A DNA stretch of 64,000 bases from Asterella californica (taxonomy: Eukaryota > Streptophyta > Marchantiopsida > Marchantiales > Aytoniaceae): contig JAYKYS010000010.1 in the NCBI GenBank assembly GCA_036924285.1, positions 6,820,001 to 6,884,000 of the forward strand, given 5' to 3'. Numbering within the stretch: the first letter of the stretch is position 1; each line of letters begins with the position of its first letter. Position numbers and translations under genes: made by a program. The notes under the pieces were generated by a model, which had not been told where the DNA came from, did not search any database, and saw only the letters and a program-made list of their open reading frames with translations. Positions 12,375 through 21,892 of this stretch are shown here, piece by piece.

Positions 12375-14027
12375 GCGGGATTAGGCAGGTTGACGTCACG
12401 TGTGATGATCATGATGAGATTTCGATGCTCTAGTTAGAACTTGGTGTTCGCGATTGGCACGAGAGTTGTCATCACGAAAGTCCAGAGAGGTTCTGGTGGA
12501 GTAAGCAGTGGGTTCACACTGAGTGGTGTGAGATATCAACTAGTAGCACCGGTGTCCTGTTGTGGGACCAGTTAGTATGTAAATTACGCGTATAAGTGCG
12601 TTTTGCACATAATTGTAGAAGTTGTGGTGTAATGGGATCTAAAACATTGCTCTTATGAGCTTAGAATGCACTATTATCTGTTGGGGGTCTCCATGGGGCA
12701 GAAAAGGACAAGGTTGAGTCCTTTAGCTTCCCATTGGTCCACCCAAAAGTGAAGATAACTTGTCTTCTACCTAAGTGTGCGCTCTGGGAGGTTCGGGGCA
12801 CTTTGACGAGGGATTTTGGAGATCAGAGGGCATGGGCGGAGAGCTCTCGACGGGAGGAGCAATCTGACCACAAATTTCACTCGATTTGGAGGTCCAGGGC
12901 ATACGTTATGGCGATCTGAAGTTCATAGAGTGATGAGAGTACAAGAGTTTCTCTTCCGATTGTAAGATTAAGGGGTTTGAGTGATTGAGCCGTCAGATTG
13001 AGACCAGATTTCATGGGCTTGTAGTCTGTCAGCTGCTGAAGCTCTGACCACAAATTTCACCACCGGATGTTGTGCGGATTGAGCGCAATGGCGATTTGAA
13101 GGCGACGGGGTGCAGAAAGCTGTCAATCTGAAGCAGCGAGTTTGCAGATTTATGGAGGACGATCAGAACGGTCAAATCGGCTCAAATTTCTTGTGTAGTG
13201 AGTTTACCTTCTGAATTGATAGCACAGAAAGTTGGAGTGGAAGTGGACGGTTCATTTAGTCGAAGAAGCTTCTGTCCTGAATCTGAGATTGGAAGTGCGT
13301 GTTAGTTTCTGTGGATTTGTGTTAATTGTGGGAGGAGATCTAGCCGTCAGATCTTCCTGAAATTTGACCTGCAAGTAGAGATTTTAGTATCCTACCTACG
13401 TGGCAAGTTTGAGAGGAGACTGAGCTGTAGATCTGTACCTATCATGTGTGAAAGTTCGCTGGTTTTTCTGCCGAGTTGTATCGGCAACGATATCTACTCT
13501 AGGTCTCGAGTTGTTAGCGACAGCTGGCTGAAAAGTATCCAGTGCGACATTTGTATTGCTTTGGGGAGTATTCTAGGCGTAGATATGACTTTAGCGACCT
13601 ACGTTGTATCCACGTCATGTGGTTGTTAGGTTCGCACTCAACGTGGCAAAGTGCGATCCTTGACCTGTAGAGTCGACTACATGTCTAGCCTAGTCTCCGG
13701 TTTTTGGGACACGTTACGATGCATGCATTAGAACCTTTCACCCAGAAGACCCACACGTGGATGAATATGACGGCACCAAACATGCGATGTGCATGTGTGC
13801 CACCTCATCGGTCCGTGAGGCTTGGGTTGCTTGGTTAGGGAGCTTGCACCTATCCTTGTTTTGTGTTCGAAACTTTTAAGCAAAGGGGAGTGACCTGTGT
13901 GGGGGCATTCGACCTGGGGAAAAATCCAAGAGATTGTTCGTGTGGAGATCGTGGTGATCCTATGAGATTGAATCAGAGTTTTATGGATCGAGATACCTTT
14001 GTAGTTGGAGTGCACATGTTGTGAGAG

Positions 14028-14243
14028 ATGGACGAAGGACTCTACTTACCGCCCATATTCCCTTTTCGTAACCCTTTCTCGATTAAACTGATGTATATGG
14101 AACGAGTCCACTTTCAACAGTTTCTGATAGGATCCTTCGGGCATAACTTTACCGCGCAAGTTATGCTCTCGCTTGTCCCTGTGATCTTACCTGTTGTCAC
14201 TTACGGCCAAGAATGGGACCTCACCGTCTTTATCCTCATCTAA
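14028..14243 (+). CDS. LTR-encoded small ORF A (E1, 5' LTR copy)
   Basis: 71 aa starting MDEGLYLPP. The second half has a pattern shared with ORF B and with the E3 copy: F-G-x2-F, then M and S, then PVILPVVTYG and WDLTV (Q-E-W here). It stands in the sense direction of the element and in the same frame as ORF B, from which it is parted by one TAA and two codons. The E3 LTR encodes a relative with the same order although the rest of the two LTRs is not alignable by eye. Function unknown. The strand-like PVILP...W.L.V end weakly recalls the His-bearing region of C48 (Ulp1-like) peptidases without the His; that is speculation. Confidence 0.5.
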   Translation: MDEGLYLPPIFPFRNPFSIKLMYMERVHFQQFLIGSFGHNFTAQVMLSLVPVILPVVTYGQEWDLTVFILI

Positions 14244-14249
14244 CGAAGG

Positions 14250-14453
14250 ATGGATCTAAATCAGCTCCCTCCTGTAAACTTTAACACCCAGTGCGAGATA
14301 AGACACATCTGTCGACCCAAAGCCATGTACGAAGCCCTAGTAGTGAGAAACTTCGGAGAGGAATACTACCGAGAGATCATGTCATCACATATCCCGTTTG
14401 TCGTGCCCATGATCATCCAACGTTTTCGTGTAGTTATCTTGACCCTTTACTGA
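14250..14453 (+). CDS. LTR-encoded small ORF B (E1, 5' LTR copy)
   Basis: 67 aa starting MDLNQLPPVNF. It contains RNFGEEYYREIMSS, then PFVVP and RFRVVILTLY at the C-terminus. It resembles ORF A just upstream (FGxx[FY], M-x-S, P-[VF]-[IV]-[LV]-P), suggesting a tandem domain duplication. Homologues end in almost the same residues in E3 (47671-47874) and S2 (27472-27711). It could be expressed as a separate protein or by read-through of the TAA at 14241-14243. I do not recognise the family. Confidence 0.5.
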   Translation: MDLNQLPPVNFNTQCEIRHICRPKAMYEALVVRNFGEEYYREIMSSHIPFVVPMIIQRFRVVILTLY

Positions 14454-14591
14454 GAGAAAGAAAGTGCTTAGTTATCGAGGAAGTTAGAGAGAAATCTACA
14501 GGAAACTTGTCGCTCTTGCTGTGCATTGATCGCTAGCCACAGCCAGAAGGTACGCCCTTGCTCAAAGGAAAGGCTCTCGCTACGACATATT

Positions 14592-14610
14592 TGGTGCTTC
14601 CACTGAGAGC
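14592..14610 (+). other. E1 primer-binding site (tRNA not identified)
   Basis: Begins TGGTGCTTCCAC four bases after the 5' LTR; the TGG fits the CCA end of a tRNA. It differs from the tRNA-Trp type of E2 and E3 and from initiator Met. I could not match it to a plant tRNA from memory. Confidence 0.55.
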
Positions 14611-14655
14611 ACGCTTTGAGGTGGTTGAGTGAGTTGTTGCCGAGGAGCGTCAAGT

Positions 14656-16974
14656 ATGAATCTTCTCGAAGCAATGGGGACGAGTGGAGGAGGAGCGGAC
14701 GATCTGCTTCGAGCATTGACGATGTTGTTGAGACAACAACAAGGGGGCGATGTTGGGGAGCAGAAGTCTACAAGAGCTCTACAAGCGGTGGTGAAGAAGT
14801 TGGGGAGGTTCGATGGAAGGAACATCACGAAGTATGTTCGGGAGTATATTTGTGAGATGGAGGTAAATCGTGTGCCTGAGACAGAGATGATTTCTAGTTT
14901 CGAGTTGGCTGTGATACCTGAGATCCGTAGTCAAGTGACAAAGTTGAAGGATGCACGTACGAGTTCTTGGGAGGAGTATGAGCAGAGGTTGAAGAGTGAA
15001 TTTTTTGATGATGATGCGGATAGAGTAACCAAGAGAACATTCTTGGAGTGGATAGAGCAGCGTCCGGGGAATGAGATGACGCCAAATGAGTTGCTGCGTG
15101 AGTTTGAGAAACGGTTTTGTCAATTGTCTCCATCCGAGAGGACAACGCTTGACTTAAGGAAGACAGAACTTTTTCTAGAAGCTGCTGATGAAAATCTAGA
15201 GGATAAGCTTTTCTTGATGCTAGCAGACAAGGGGGAAGAAGGAGGAGTGAGCACAGACTGGAGAAAGGTAGAGGAAGCTGTTACTATTCTCACGAAGCAA
15301 AAACGTGGAAGAGGTAGAGCTGCAACCTTGAGGTCTGATGTCTCTTTAGTTCCATTGCCCAAGCCTGCCAATAGCAAGATTGAAGATTCTGCAATCGATG
15401 AGTTGGTCAAGGGTCTGAGAGAGTTAAGGATAGAGATGGCAGAGCTAAAGCATAGTCGAAGTCCTGGTGATACCAATGCATCTTCAACTAGCAGAAATTT
15501 TGTTAGAAGATGTATCTGGTGTGACAGTACTGAACACCAACGACGAGATTGTGAGGAGTTTTCCGAAGCTCTCAGAACCGGAGTCGTGAATTTTAGAGAT
15601 GGAAAGATTCATCTCGCCCAAACTGGTGCGCCGTTGAATACCAACTTTGGTAAGGGAGGAATGAAGAGTTTGGTGAGAGGTCAGGTTGGTATAGCTACGG
15701 CGATACGCACAATAGAGCCAGAAACGTTTGCGATTGAAGTAGATGTACCAGTTGTAGCAACTGTTAAGAGCGATGTAGTTGAAGTTCCACGAGAAGTAAT
15801 GTTGCGAGGTGCGGAGGCAATTCGTCGCATTACTGGATGGGATGATCCTGTAGAGGCAGGGTGTGTCAAGGCTTACTTGGTGCAAGAGAAGCATGTAAGC
15901 TGGCAAGATGCGATTGTGGAAGAGAAAAAGAGACGTGATGATGATGTTGCTGATCCGGAGGAGGCTACAAGGAGAGCCAGAACCACGAAGAGGAGAGGGC
16001 AACAAGAGACATCACCGTCTGATATCCCTTCGACGTCTCAAGGGGCATCTACGTCTGAACCTATGGTTGATGTTCCTATTTATGACACGGAGATGAGAGA
16101 GAAAGACAAAGGAGCTTCTTCAAAGGGCAAAGGTAAAGCACCGACCTACAGACTACAGTCTGACATCGAGACCAGCACCAACTTGAAGGAGATTCTTGAA
16201 GAGAGAATTTTGGATGCAAAAATAGAATTTTCCTTGCGAGAGGCCTTAGGGATAGCTAAACGTGATTTTCATGAGTTGATCATAGATGTGATCAAGAGAA
16301 AGAGGCAGATGACTGCGGATACAGTGATGGTGAAAGCATTGGATACTGACATCACTGGGGAAGAAGATGAAGAGTTAGGTCGCGTATTTGCCCAAAAGCA
16401 TGTACTACAGGCGTCGAATGGAAGAGAGGCAAGAGTTTCAGACTGTGCTGCAGAACATGGCGACGAGAAGCAGCATGAGAGTCACTATTCTCGAGCATAT
16501 TGGGCTCGTGCAACCACAGAGACAAGGGTCCGACTGGGTAACTTGTCAGAGACTATAGTGGCGTTGGTGGATCACGGTTCGGAGATTAACATCATGTCCA
16601 AAAATGTTTACGAGAAAGGGAAGTGGCCAATCGACACAGGACATGGATGGGTTCTTCGTGCTACTAACAACCAAAGAGGTGAACTTTTTGGTGCTTGTCC
16701 AGCTGTCAAGACTCGGATAGGAGATGTAGAGATAGAACAAAACTTTTTTGTTCAGAGTGTAGCTGCTTATCCTGTGATCCTTGGTCAACCGTACATTACT
16801 GCGTCTAGGATGGAGACGAAAGTAATGGACGATGGGTCTCATTATGCTCATATCAGAAGTCAAGATGGTATGAGGGCGGTACAGTTTCTTACTGTACGTA
16901 CGGGTCATGAAAGGAACAGAGAGAAGCTGAGAGACAGTCCCTTAAGGACTGACAAAGAGTTTTCGGATTTTTAG
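14656..16974 (+). CDS. gag: E1 Gag-protease polyprotein
   Basis: 772 aa from the ATG at 14656; an upstream in-frame GTG at 14629 is not a likely start. The N-terminal half is a charged retrotransposon Gag domain (FLEWIEQRPGNEMTPNELL region). A CX2CX4HX4C zinc knuckle, CIWCDSTEHQRRDC, lies at 15511-15552 (about residues 286-299). A retropepsin-like domain follows, with LVDHGSEIN; its catalytic Asp codon is 16570-16572 (about residue 639), and VILGQPYI follows. DHGS instead of D-T/S-G is a known variant in some gypsy lineages. Protease lies in the Gag frame, and the ORF ends in GAT TTT TAG, part of a slippery site leading into pol. It should form particles and process itself. No lesions seen. 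Confidence 0.9.
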   Translation: MNLLEAMGTSGGGADDLLRALTMLLRQQQGGDVGEQKSTRALQAVVKKLGRFDGRNITKYVREYICEMEVNRVPETEMISSFELAVIPEIRSQVTKLKDARTSSWEEYEQRLKSEFFDDDADRVTKRTFLEWIEQRPGNEMTPNELLREFEKRFCQLSPSERTTLDLRKTELFLEAADENLEDKLFLMLADKGEEGGVSTDWRKVEEAVTILTKQKRGRGRAATLRSDVSLVPLPKPANSKIEDSAIDELVKGLRELRIEMAELKHSRSPGDTNASSTSRNFVRRCIWCDSTEHQRRDCEEFSEALRTGVVNFRDGKIHLAQTGAPLNTNFGKGGMKSLVRGQVGIATAIRTIEPETFAIEVDVPVVATVKSDVVEVPREVMLRGAEAIRRITGWDDPVEAGCVKAYLVQEKHVSWQDAIVEEKKRRDDDVADPEEATRRARTTKRRGQQETSPSDIPSTSQGASTSEPMVDVPIYDTEMREKDKGASSKGKGKAPTYRLQSDIETSTNLKEILEERILDAKIEFSLREALGIAKRDFHELIIDVIKRKRQMTADTVMVKALDTDITGEEDEELGRVFAQKHVLQASNGREARVSDCAAEHGDEKQHESHYSRAYWARATTETRVRLGNLSETIVALVDHGSEINIMSKNVYEKGKWPIDTGHGWVLRATNNQRGELFGACPAVKTRIGDVEIEQNFFVQSVAAYPVILGQPYITASRMETKVMDDGSHYAHIRSQDGMRAVQFLTVRTGHERNREKLRDSPLRTDKEFSDF

Positions 16975-17007
16975 TTAGCACTCCTGTAGAGCGGGAGTAT
17001 GGGAGTG
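16965..17007 (+). promoter_or_regulatory. Programmed -1 frameshift signal, E1 gag/pol
   Basis: GGATTTT at 16965-16971 is phased as G|GAT|TTT in the Gag frame, directly before TAG. A -1 slip moves ribosomes into the pol frame, which is open from here through 19946. After a 7-base spacer, CACTCC (16979-16984) can pair with GGAGTG (17002-17007). Heptamer, spacer and stem match the general design of -1 frameshift sites; GGAUUUU followed by UAG is the form I recall from dianthoviruses. Confidence 0.75.
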
Positions 17008-19946
17008 TTGATAGGAGAAAGAGTCTTCCGCTAGTGCCAGAAGATGAAGAAGAGATGTTTAAATGTGGATTTGCTCAGTTTTCTGAAACATGTGTAAATA
17101 GATTTCGAGTGGTAGAAGAGATGGATAGTGTACAAAGACGATGTGTGAAGAAGCAGGAAGATCTCTTCAAAACTCAAGGAGTTCTGTTAGATCGGGAGTT
17201 CATTAACGGGGTATATGAAGAAGAGGGCTTTGAAGATACTCTTGAGGAAGTTTTGTCGTTTATAACCACCGATTCTTTGGTTAATGGATTAGTCGCGATC
17301 CGTTCACGTGAGTTACATGAGGAGATTACAAGATTCGTCGAGGACGGCTACAAGGTTCAGCTTCAGATGAAAGGAGATCATGAGTTGGAGTTAGAGGAGA
17401 GTAGAGCCATGAAACACCAAGAAGCGCAGGTTCATACAAAATACAAGACGGTGGCGCGTAAAGTGAAGCCGGTGGCTACTCAGCTACCTGAAGACTCTAA
17501 CAAGCAAGTGGAACGAGCATCGACTGAACCAGTTCTGCGGGATTCACAGAGAGTAGGGCACAGGTTCACAGAAGAGACACTCAAACGACTACAGATTGGA
17601 GGGGGTGAGTTTCTCACTGAGGAAGAGAGAAAGCGTTTTCATGAGATGTTGAGAAGGCATGGAAAGGCTTTTGCTTTCAGTGCAGAAGAGATTGGATGTG
17701 CAGATACGAGTGTCGTAGCACCCATGGTGATCTTCACAGTACCACATGTGCCTTGGGACTTGAAGCCTATACCAGTGCCACGAGCTATGTTGCCAAAGCT
17801 TGTGGAATTGTTGAAAGAGAAGATACGCATGGGTATTTTAGAGCCATCTATGGGACCTTACTCGAGTCGGTGGTTTACTGTACCTAAGAAGTCAGGGGCT
17901 CTTAGATTCATCCAAGACATGCAACATGCTAACAAGGTGACTATTCGAAACATGGGAGCAGGACCCATAGTAGATGAAGTTGCAGAAGCTTTTGCTGGTC
18001 GTGCTATCTACTCGATTGGAGATTTATACTCTGGGTATGATCAGTTCCAGTTGGCAATGGAGAGCAGAGATCTCACCACCATGCGTACTCCGCTTGGGCT
18101 TGTAAGGATGTGTACATTACCGCAAGGAGCGACAAACTCTGTTGCGCATGTGCAAAATGCAATGAATAGGATTTTGAGGGAATTCATTCCGGAGAAGACC
18201 ATACCTTTCATAGATGATATTCCTATGAAAGGGTGTGCGATCGAAGACAAAGATGAGAAGCTGACTGAGGATGGATGTCGAAGGTTTGTGGTTGATCATA
18301 TTCACGATGTGGAGATGATCTTAACAAGGCTTGAGGAGGTAAATCTCACTCTTTCAGCAGAGAAGTCGAGCTTTGGAGTACCAGAGATTGTTGTTGTTGG
18401 TCATCTTTGTGGAGCTTTTGGTCGACGTCCAAACCCATCAAAGGTTGATGCCATTGGGAGGATGAAAGATTGTGTCAACACCACAGAGGTTAGGAGATTC
18501 TTGGGAGCTTGTTTGTTCTATCGAGTGTGGATTCCTCATTTTGGTCACATGTCTGAACCGTTGTATGAGTTGCTGAGGAAGCAAAGGAGGTTCACTTGGG
18601 GTGAGGAGCAGAGGGTCGCTATGGTGCGACTAAAAGAAGCGTTGAAATCACCACCAGTTCTACGACAGTTGAGCTATGATTGTGGTAGACCCATAGTCGT
18701 TACTGTTGATACTAGTCTTATCGCTATAGGTTGGGCAATAGGGCAGGATGGGCTCGAACAATTTCATGATACCTTATGGGCAGGTCATCGAGGTACATGG
18801 GCGACCTTTACCAAGATCAAGGAGAGGTATTGGTGGAAAGGATTGTATCGAGATGTAGAGAAGTTTGTTGGGTCATGCATTGAATGTCAATTCCAATCCA
18901 AGATTCGGTATAGGGATAGATTGAGACCCACATATCCCTTGTCCATTCATTTCCAATGGGTTTTGGATCTGGTTGCCATGCCACCAGGAATTTGGGGCAT
19001 GCGTCATTTAGTTTTGGCTCGGGAAGAGCTATCTAACTTTGTAGAAGGGAGGGCTCTACGCACCAAAGCTACTGAACCTGTCTGTCGATTCATACTAGAA
19101 GATATCGTTTCTAGATATGGAAGCGTGGGGAGAATCCGTGCAGATAGAGGAGAGTTGAATGCAGATGAAGCACGCGAGTTCTTCAACAGGTATGGAATAC
19201 GATTGAAGTTGACCACTTCGATGAACCCGGAAGCGAATGGGAAAAGTGAACGAGGGCACCCACCAATCATCCAAGCATTGGTGAAAGCGTGCAAGGGGCG
19301 TCATGGGGACTGGCCTAGACTTCTTCCTTTTGCGTTGTGGGCTGATAGAACTACTCATAGTACTGTCACTGGTTACATGCCTACAGAACTGATGACTGGT
19401 CAAAAACCTATCATGCCAGCGGAAGGAGACGTTCCTACTTGGGTATGTCTACCTTGGGAGGATGGTTCTGATAGGGAAGGACTATTGACACTACGAATTC
19501 AGCAGCTTGAGCGACGTGAGGAGGACCTCGAAGAAGCATTGGTCAAACTCAAGGAGGCGAGGTTGAAGAACAAGGAGCGATTCGACAAGACACATCGACT
19601 GCGGAAGAAGCCGATCCGAGAAGGTGACTGGGTCATAGTATATGACAACAGTTTGGATAACCAACACAGCACTATCAAGAAATTTGCACGACGTTGGTTT
19701 GGTCCTTATGTTGTTGTTGTCGTTCACGACAACGCCACATATGGTTTGCGAGAATTGGATGGTACACTCTTGAAGTTACCCATTGCTGGTAAAAGGGTCA
19801 AGGTCTTCCGAAGACGTGAAGGATTTCTTGATTTCGATGAACTTCTCGAGTCTGATTCTCATCTATCCAGACCTTATGCGAGGGAAGATGATGATGGACC
19901 TGACAATTCAGAGCACGATGAAGGATACGATGATGACTATGGATAA
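16971..19946 (+). CDS. pol: E1 Pol: RT, truncated RNase H, integrase (-1 frame)
   Basis: Open from the slippery site to TAA; the first in-frame ATG is downstream, so frameshifted translation is the likely route. RT motifs include GALRFIQDMQ, LPQGATNS and catalytic FIDD (18207-18218). RNase H starts with VTVDTS (Asp codon 18708-18710), but after GWAIGQD the sequence jumps at about 18747-18762 to the integrase zinc-finger start (FHDTLWAGHRG). Compared with E2 about 211 residues are missing, including the second and third RNase H acidic residues. Integrase keeps the HHCC finger (CIEC) and its D, D and E codons at 18966, 19143 and 19248. The C-terminal part (RWFGPYVVV) is intact. RNase H is needed to remove template RNA, so copying would need help from another element. 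Confidence 0.88.
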   Translation, partial: LVSTPVEREYGSVDRRKSLPLVPEDEEEMFKCGFAQFSETCVNRFRVVEEMDSVQRRCVKKQEDLFKTQGVLLDREFINGVYEEEGFEDTLEEVLSFITTDSLVNGLVAIRSRELHEEITRFVEDGYKVQLQMKGDHELELEESRAMKHQEAQVHTKYKTVARKVKPVATQLPEDSNKQVERASTEPVLRDSQRVGHRFTEETLKRLQIGGGEFLTEEERKRFHEMLRRHGKAFAFSAEEIGCADTSVVAPMVIFTVPHVPWDLKPIPVPRAMLPKLVELLKEKIRMGILEPSMGPYSSRWFTVPKKSGALRFIQDMQHANKVTIRNMGAGPIVDEVAEAFAGRAIYSIGDLYSGYDQFQLAMESRDLTTMRTPLGLVRMCTLPQGATNSVAHVQNAMNRILREFIPEKTIPFIDDIPMKGCAIEDKDEKLTEDGCRRFVVDHIHDVEMILTRLEEVNLTLSAEKSSFGVPEIVVVGHLCGAFGRRPNPSKVDAIGRMKDCVNTTEVRRFLGACLFYRVWIPHFGHMSEPLYELLRKQRRFTWGEEQRVAMVRLKEALKSPPVLRQLSYDCGRPIVVTVDTSLIAIGWAIGQDGLEQFHDTLWAGHRGTWATFTKIKERYWWKGLYRDVEKFVGSCIECQFQSKIRYRDRLRPTYPLSIHFQWVLDLVAMPPGIWGMRHLVLAREELSNFVEGRALRTKATEPVCRFILEDIVSRYGSVGRIRADRGELNADEAREFFNRYGIRLKLTTSMNPEANGKSERGHPPIIQALVKACKGRHGDWPRLLPFALWADRTTHSTVTGYMPTELMTGQKPIMPAEGDVPTWVCLPWEDGSDREGLLTLRIQQLERREEDLEEALVKLKEARLKNKERFDKTHRLRKKPIREGDWVIVYDNSLDNQHSTIKKFARRWFGPYVVVVVHDNATYGLRELDGTLLKLPIAGKRVKVFRRREGFLDFDELLESDSHLSRPYAREDDDGPDNSEHDEGYDDDYG

Positions 19947-19971
19947 CAAGTTGACACATACCGGAGGATGT

Positions 19972-19991
19972 GCAGGTTTGGAGGGGGTGAA
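19972..19991 (+). other. E1 polypurine tract
   Basis: GCAGGTTTGGAGGGGGTGAA directly before the 3' LTR, the primer for plus-strand synthesis. The same motif, with minor changes, precedes the 3' LTRs of E2 and E3. Confidence 0.85.
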
Positions 19992-21466
19992 TGTCCTATT
20001 GTGGGACCAGTTAGTATGTAAATTACGCGTATAAGTGCGTTTTGCACATAATTGTAGAAGTTGTGGTGTAATGGGATCTAAAACATTGCTCTTATGAGCT
20101 TAGAATGCACTATTATCTGTTGGGGGTCTCCATGGGGCAGAAAAGGACAAGGTTGAGTCCTTTAGCTTCCCATTGGTCCACCCAAAAGTGAAGATAACTT
20201 GTCTTCTACCTAAGTGTGCGCTCTGGGAGGTTCGGGGCACTTTGACGAGGGATTTTGGAGATCAGAGGGCATGGGCGGAGAGCTCTCGACGGGAGGAGCA
20301 ATCTGACCACAAATTTCACTCGATTTGGAGGTCCAGGGCATACGTTATGGCGATCTGAAGTTCATAGAGTGATGAGAGTACAAGAGTTTCTCTTCCGATT
20401 GTAAGATTAAGGGGTTTGAGTGATTGAGCCGTCAGATTGAGACCAGATTTCATGGGCTTGTAGTCTGTCAGCTGCTGAAGCTCTGACCACAAATTTCACC
20501 ACCGGATGTTGTGCGGATTGAGCGCAATGGCGATTTGAAGGCGACGGGGTGCAGAAAGCTGTCAATCTGAAGCAGCGAGTTTGCAGATTTATGGAGGACG
20601 ATCAGAACGGTCAAATCGGCTCAAATTTCTTGTGTAGTGAGTTTACCTTCTGAATTGATAGCACAGAAAGTTGGAGTGGAAGTGGACGGTTCATTTAGTC
20701 GAAGAAGCTTCTGTCCTGAATCTGAGATTGGAAGTGCGTGTTAGTTTCTGTGGATTTGTGTTAATTGTGGGAGGAGATCTAGCCGTCAGATCTTCCTGAA
20801 ATTTGACCTGCAAGTAGAGATTTTAGTATCCTACCTACGTGGCAAGTTTGAGAGGAGACTGAGCTGTAGATCTGTACCTATCATGTGTGAAAGTTCGCTG
20901 GTTTTTCTGCCGAGTTGTATCGGCAACGATATCTACTCTAGGTCTCGAGTTGTTAGCGACAGCTGGCTGAAAAGTATCCAGTGCGACATTTGTATTGCTT
21001 TGGGGAGTATTCTAGGCGTAGATATGACTTTAGCGACCTACGTTGTATCCACGTCATGTGGTTGTTAGGTTCGCACTCAACGTGGCAAAGTGCGATCCTT
21101 GACCTGTAGAGTCGACTACATGTCTAGCCTAGTCTCCGGTTTTTGGGACACGTTACGATGCATGCATTAGAACCTTTCACCCAGAAGACCCACACGTGGA
21201 TGAATATGACGGCACCAAACATGCGATGTGCATGTGTGCCACCTCATCGGTCCGTGAGGCTTGGGTTGCTTGGTTAGGGAGCTTGCACCTATCCTTGTTT
21301 TGTGTTCGAAACTTTTAAGCAAAGGGGAGTGACCTGTGTGGGGGCATTCGACCTGGGGAAAAATCCAAGAGATTGTTCGTGTGGAGATCGTGGTGATCCT
21401 ATGAGATTGAATCAGAGTTTTATGGATCGAGATACCTTTGTAGTTGGAGTGCACATGTTGTGAGAG

Positions 21467-21682
21467 ATGGACGAAGGACTCTACTTACCGCCCATATTCC
21501 CTTTTCGTAACCCTTTCTCGATTAAACTGATGTATATGGAACGAGTCCACTTTCAACAGTTTCTGATAGGATCCTTCGGGCATAACTTTACCGCGCAAGT
21601 TATGCTCTCGCTTGTCCCTGTGATCTTACCTGTTGTCACTTACGGCCAAGAATGGGACCTCACCGTCTTTATCCTCATCTAA
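21467..21682 (+). CDS. LTR-encoded small ORF A (E1, 3' LTR copy)
   Basis: Protein identical to the copy at 14028-14243. Identity follows from the recent insertion and is not evidence of selection. Confidence 0.48.
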   Translation: MDEGLYLPPIFPFRNPFSIKLMYMERVHFQQFLIGSFGHNFTAQVMLSLVPVILPVVTYGQEWDLTVFILI

Positions 21683-21688
21683 CGAAGG

Positions 21689-21892
21689 ATGGATCTAAAT
21701 CAGCTCCCTCCTGTAAACTTTAACACCCAGTGCGAGATAAGACACATCTGTCGACCCAAAGCCATGTACGAAGCCCTAGTAGTGAGAAACTTCGGAGAGG
21801 AATACTACCGAGAGATCATGTCATCACATATCCCGTTTGTCGTGCCCATGATCATCCAACGTTTTCGTGTAGTTATCTTGACCCTTTACTGA
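21689..21892 (+). CDS. LTR-encoded small ORF B (E1, 3' LTR copy)
   Basis: Protein identical to the copy at 14250-14453, in the same frame as ORF A and separated by a single TAA and two codons. Confidence 0.48.
   Translation: MDLNQLPPVNFNTQCEIRHICRPKAMYEALVVRNFGEEYYREIMSSHIPFVVPMIIQRFRVVILTLY

Larger units (their letters stand above)
12553..14587 (+). repeat. E1 5' LTR (2035 bp)
   Basis: Starts TGTC and ends GACA, and is nearly identical to 19992-22025. It is unusually long and encodes two sense ORFs in its last third (14028-14453). Promoter and polyadenylation signals should lie in it, but I cannot place them. Confidence 0.95.

Noticed and set aside
12734..12919. 61-codon ORFs in the E1 LTRs (also 13444-13629 and their 3' LTR copies)
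   Set aside because: No relative in other LTRs, in contrast to ORFs A and B.
13728..14015. 95-codon ORF on the minus strand of the E1 LTR, also at 21167-21454
   Set aside because: Identical in both LTRs only because the LTRs are identical; no counterpart in E3 or S2, and antisense to the element.
17639..17830. Antisense ORFs across the pol genes of E1, E2 and E3
   Set aside because: They mirror conserved pol codons on the other strand and have no domain of their own.
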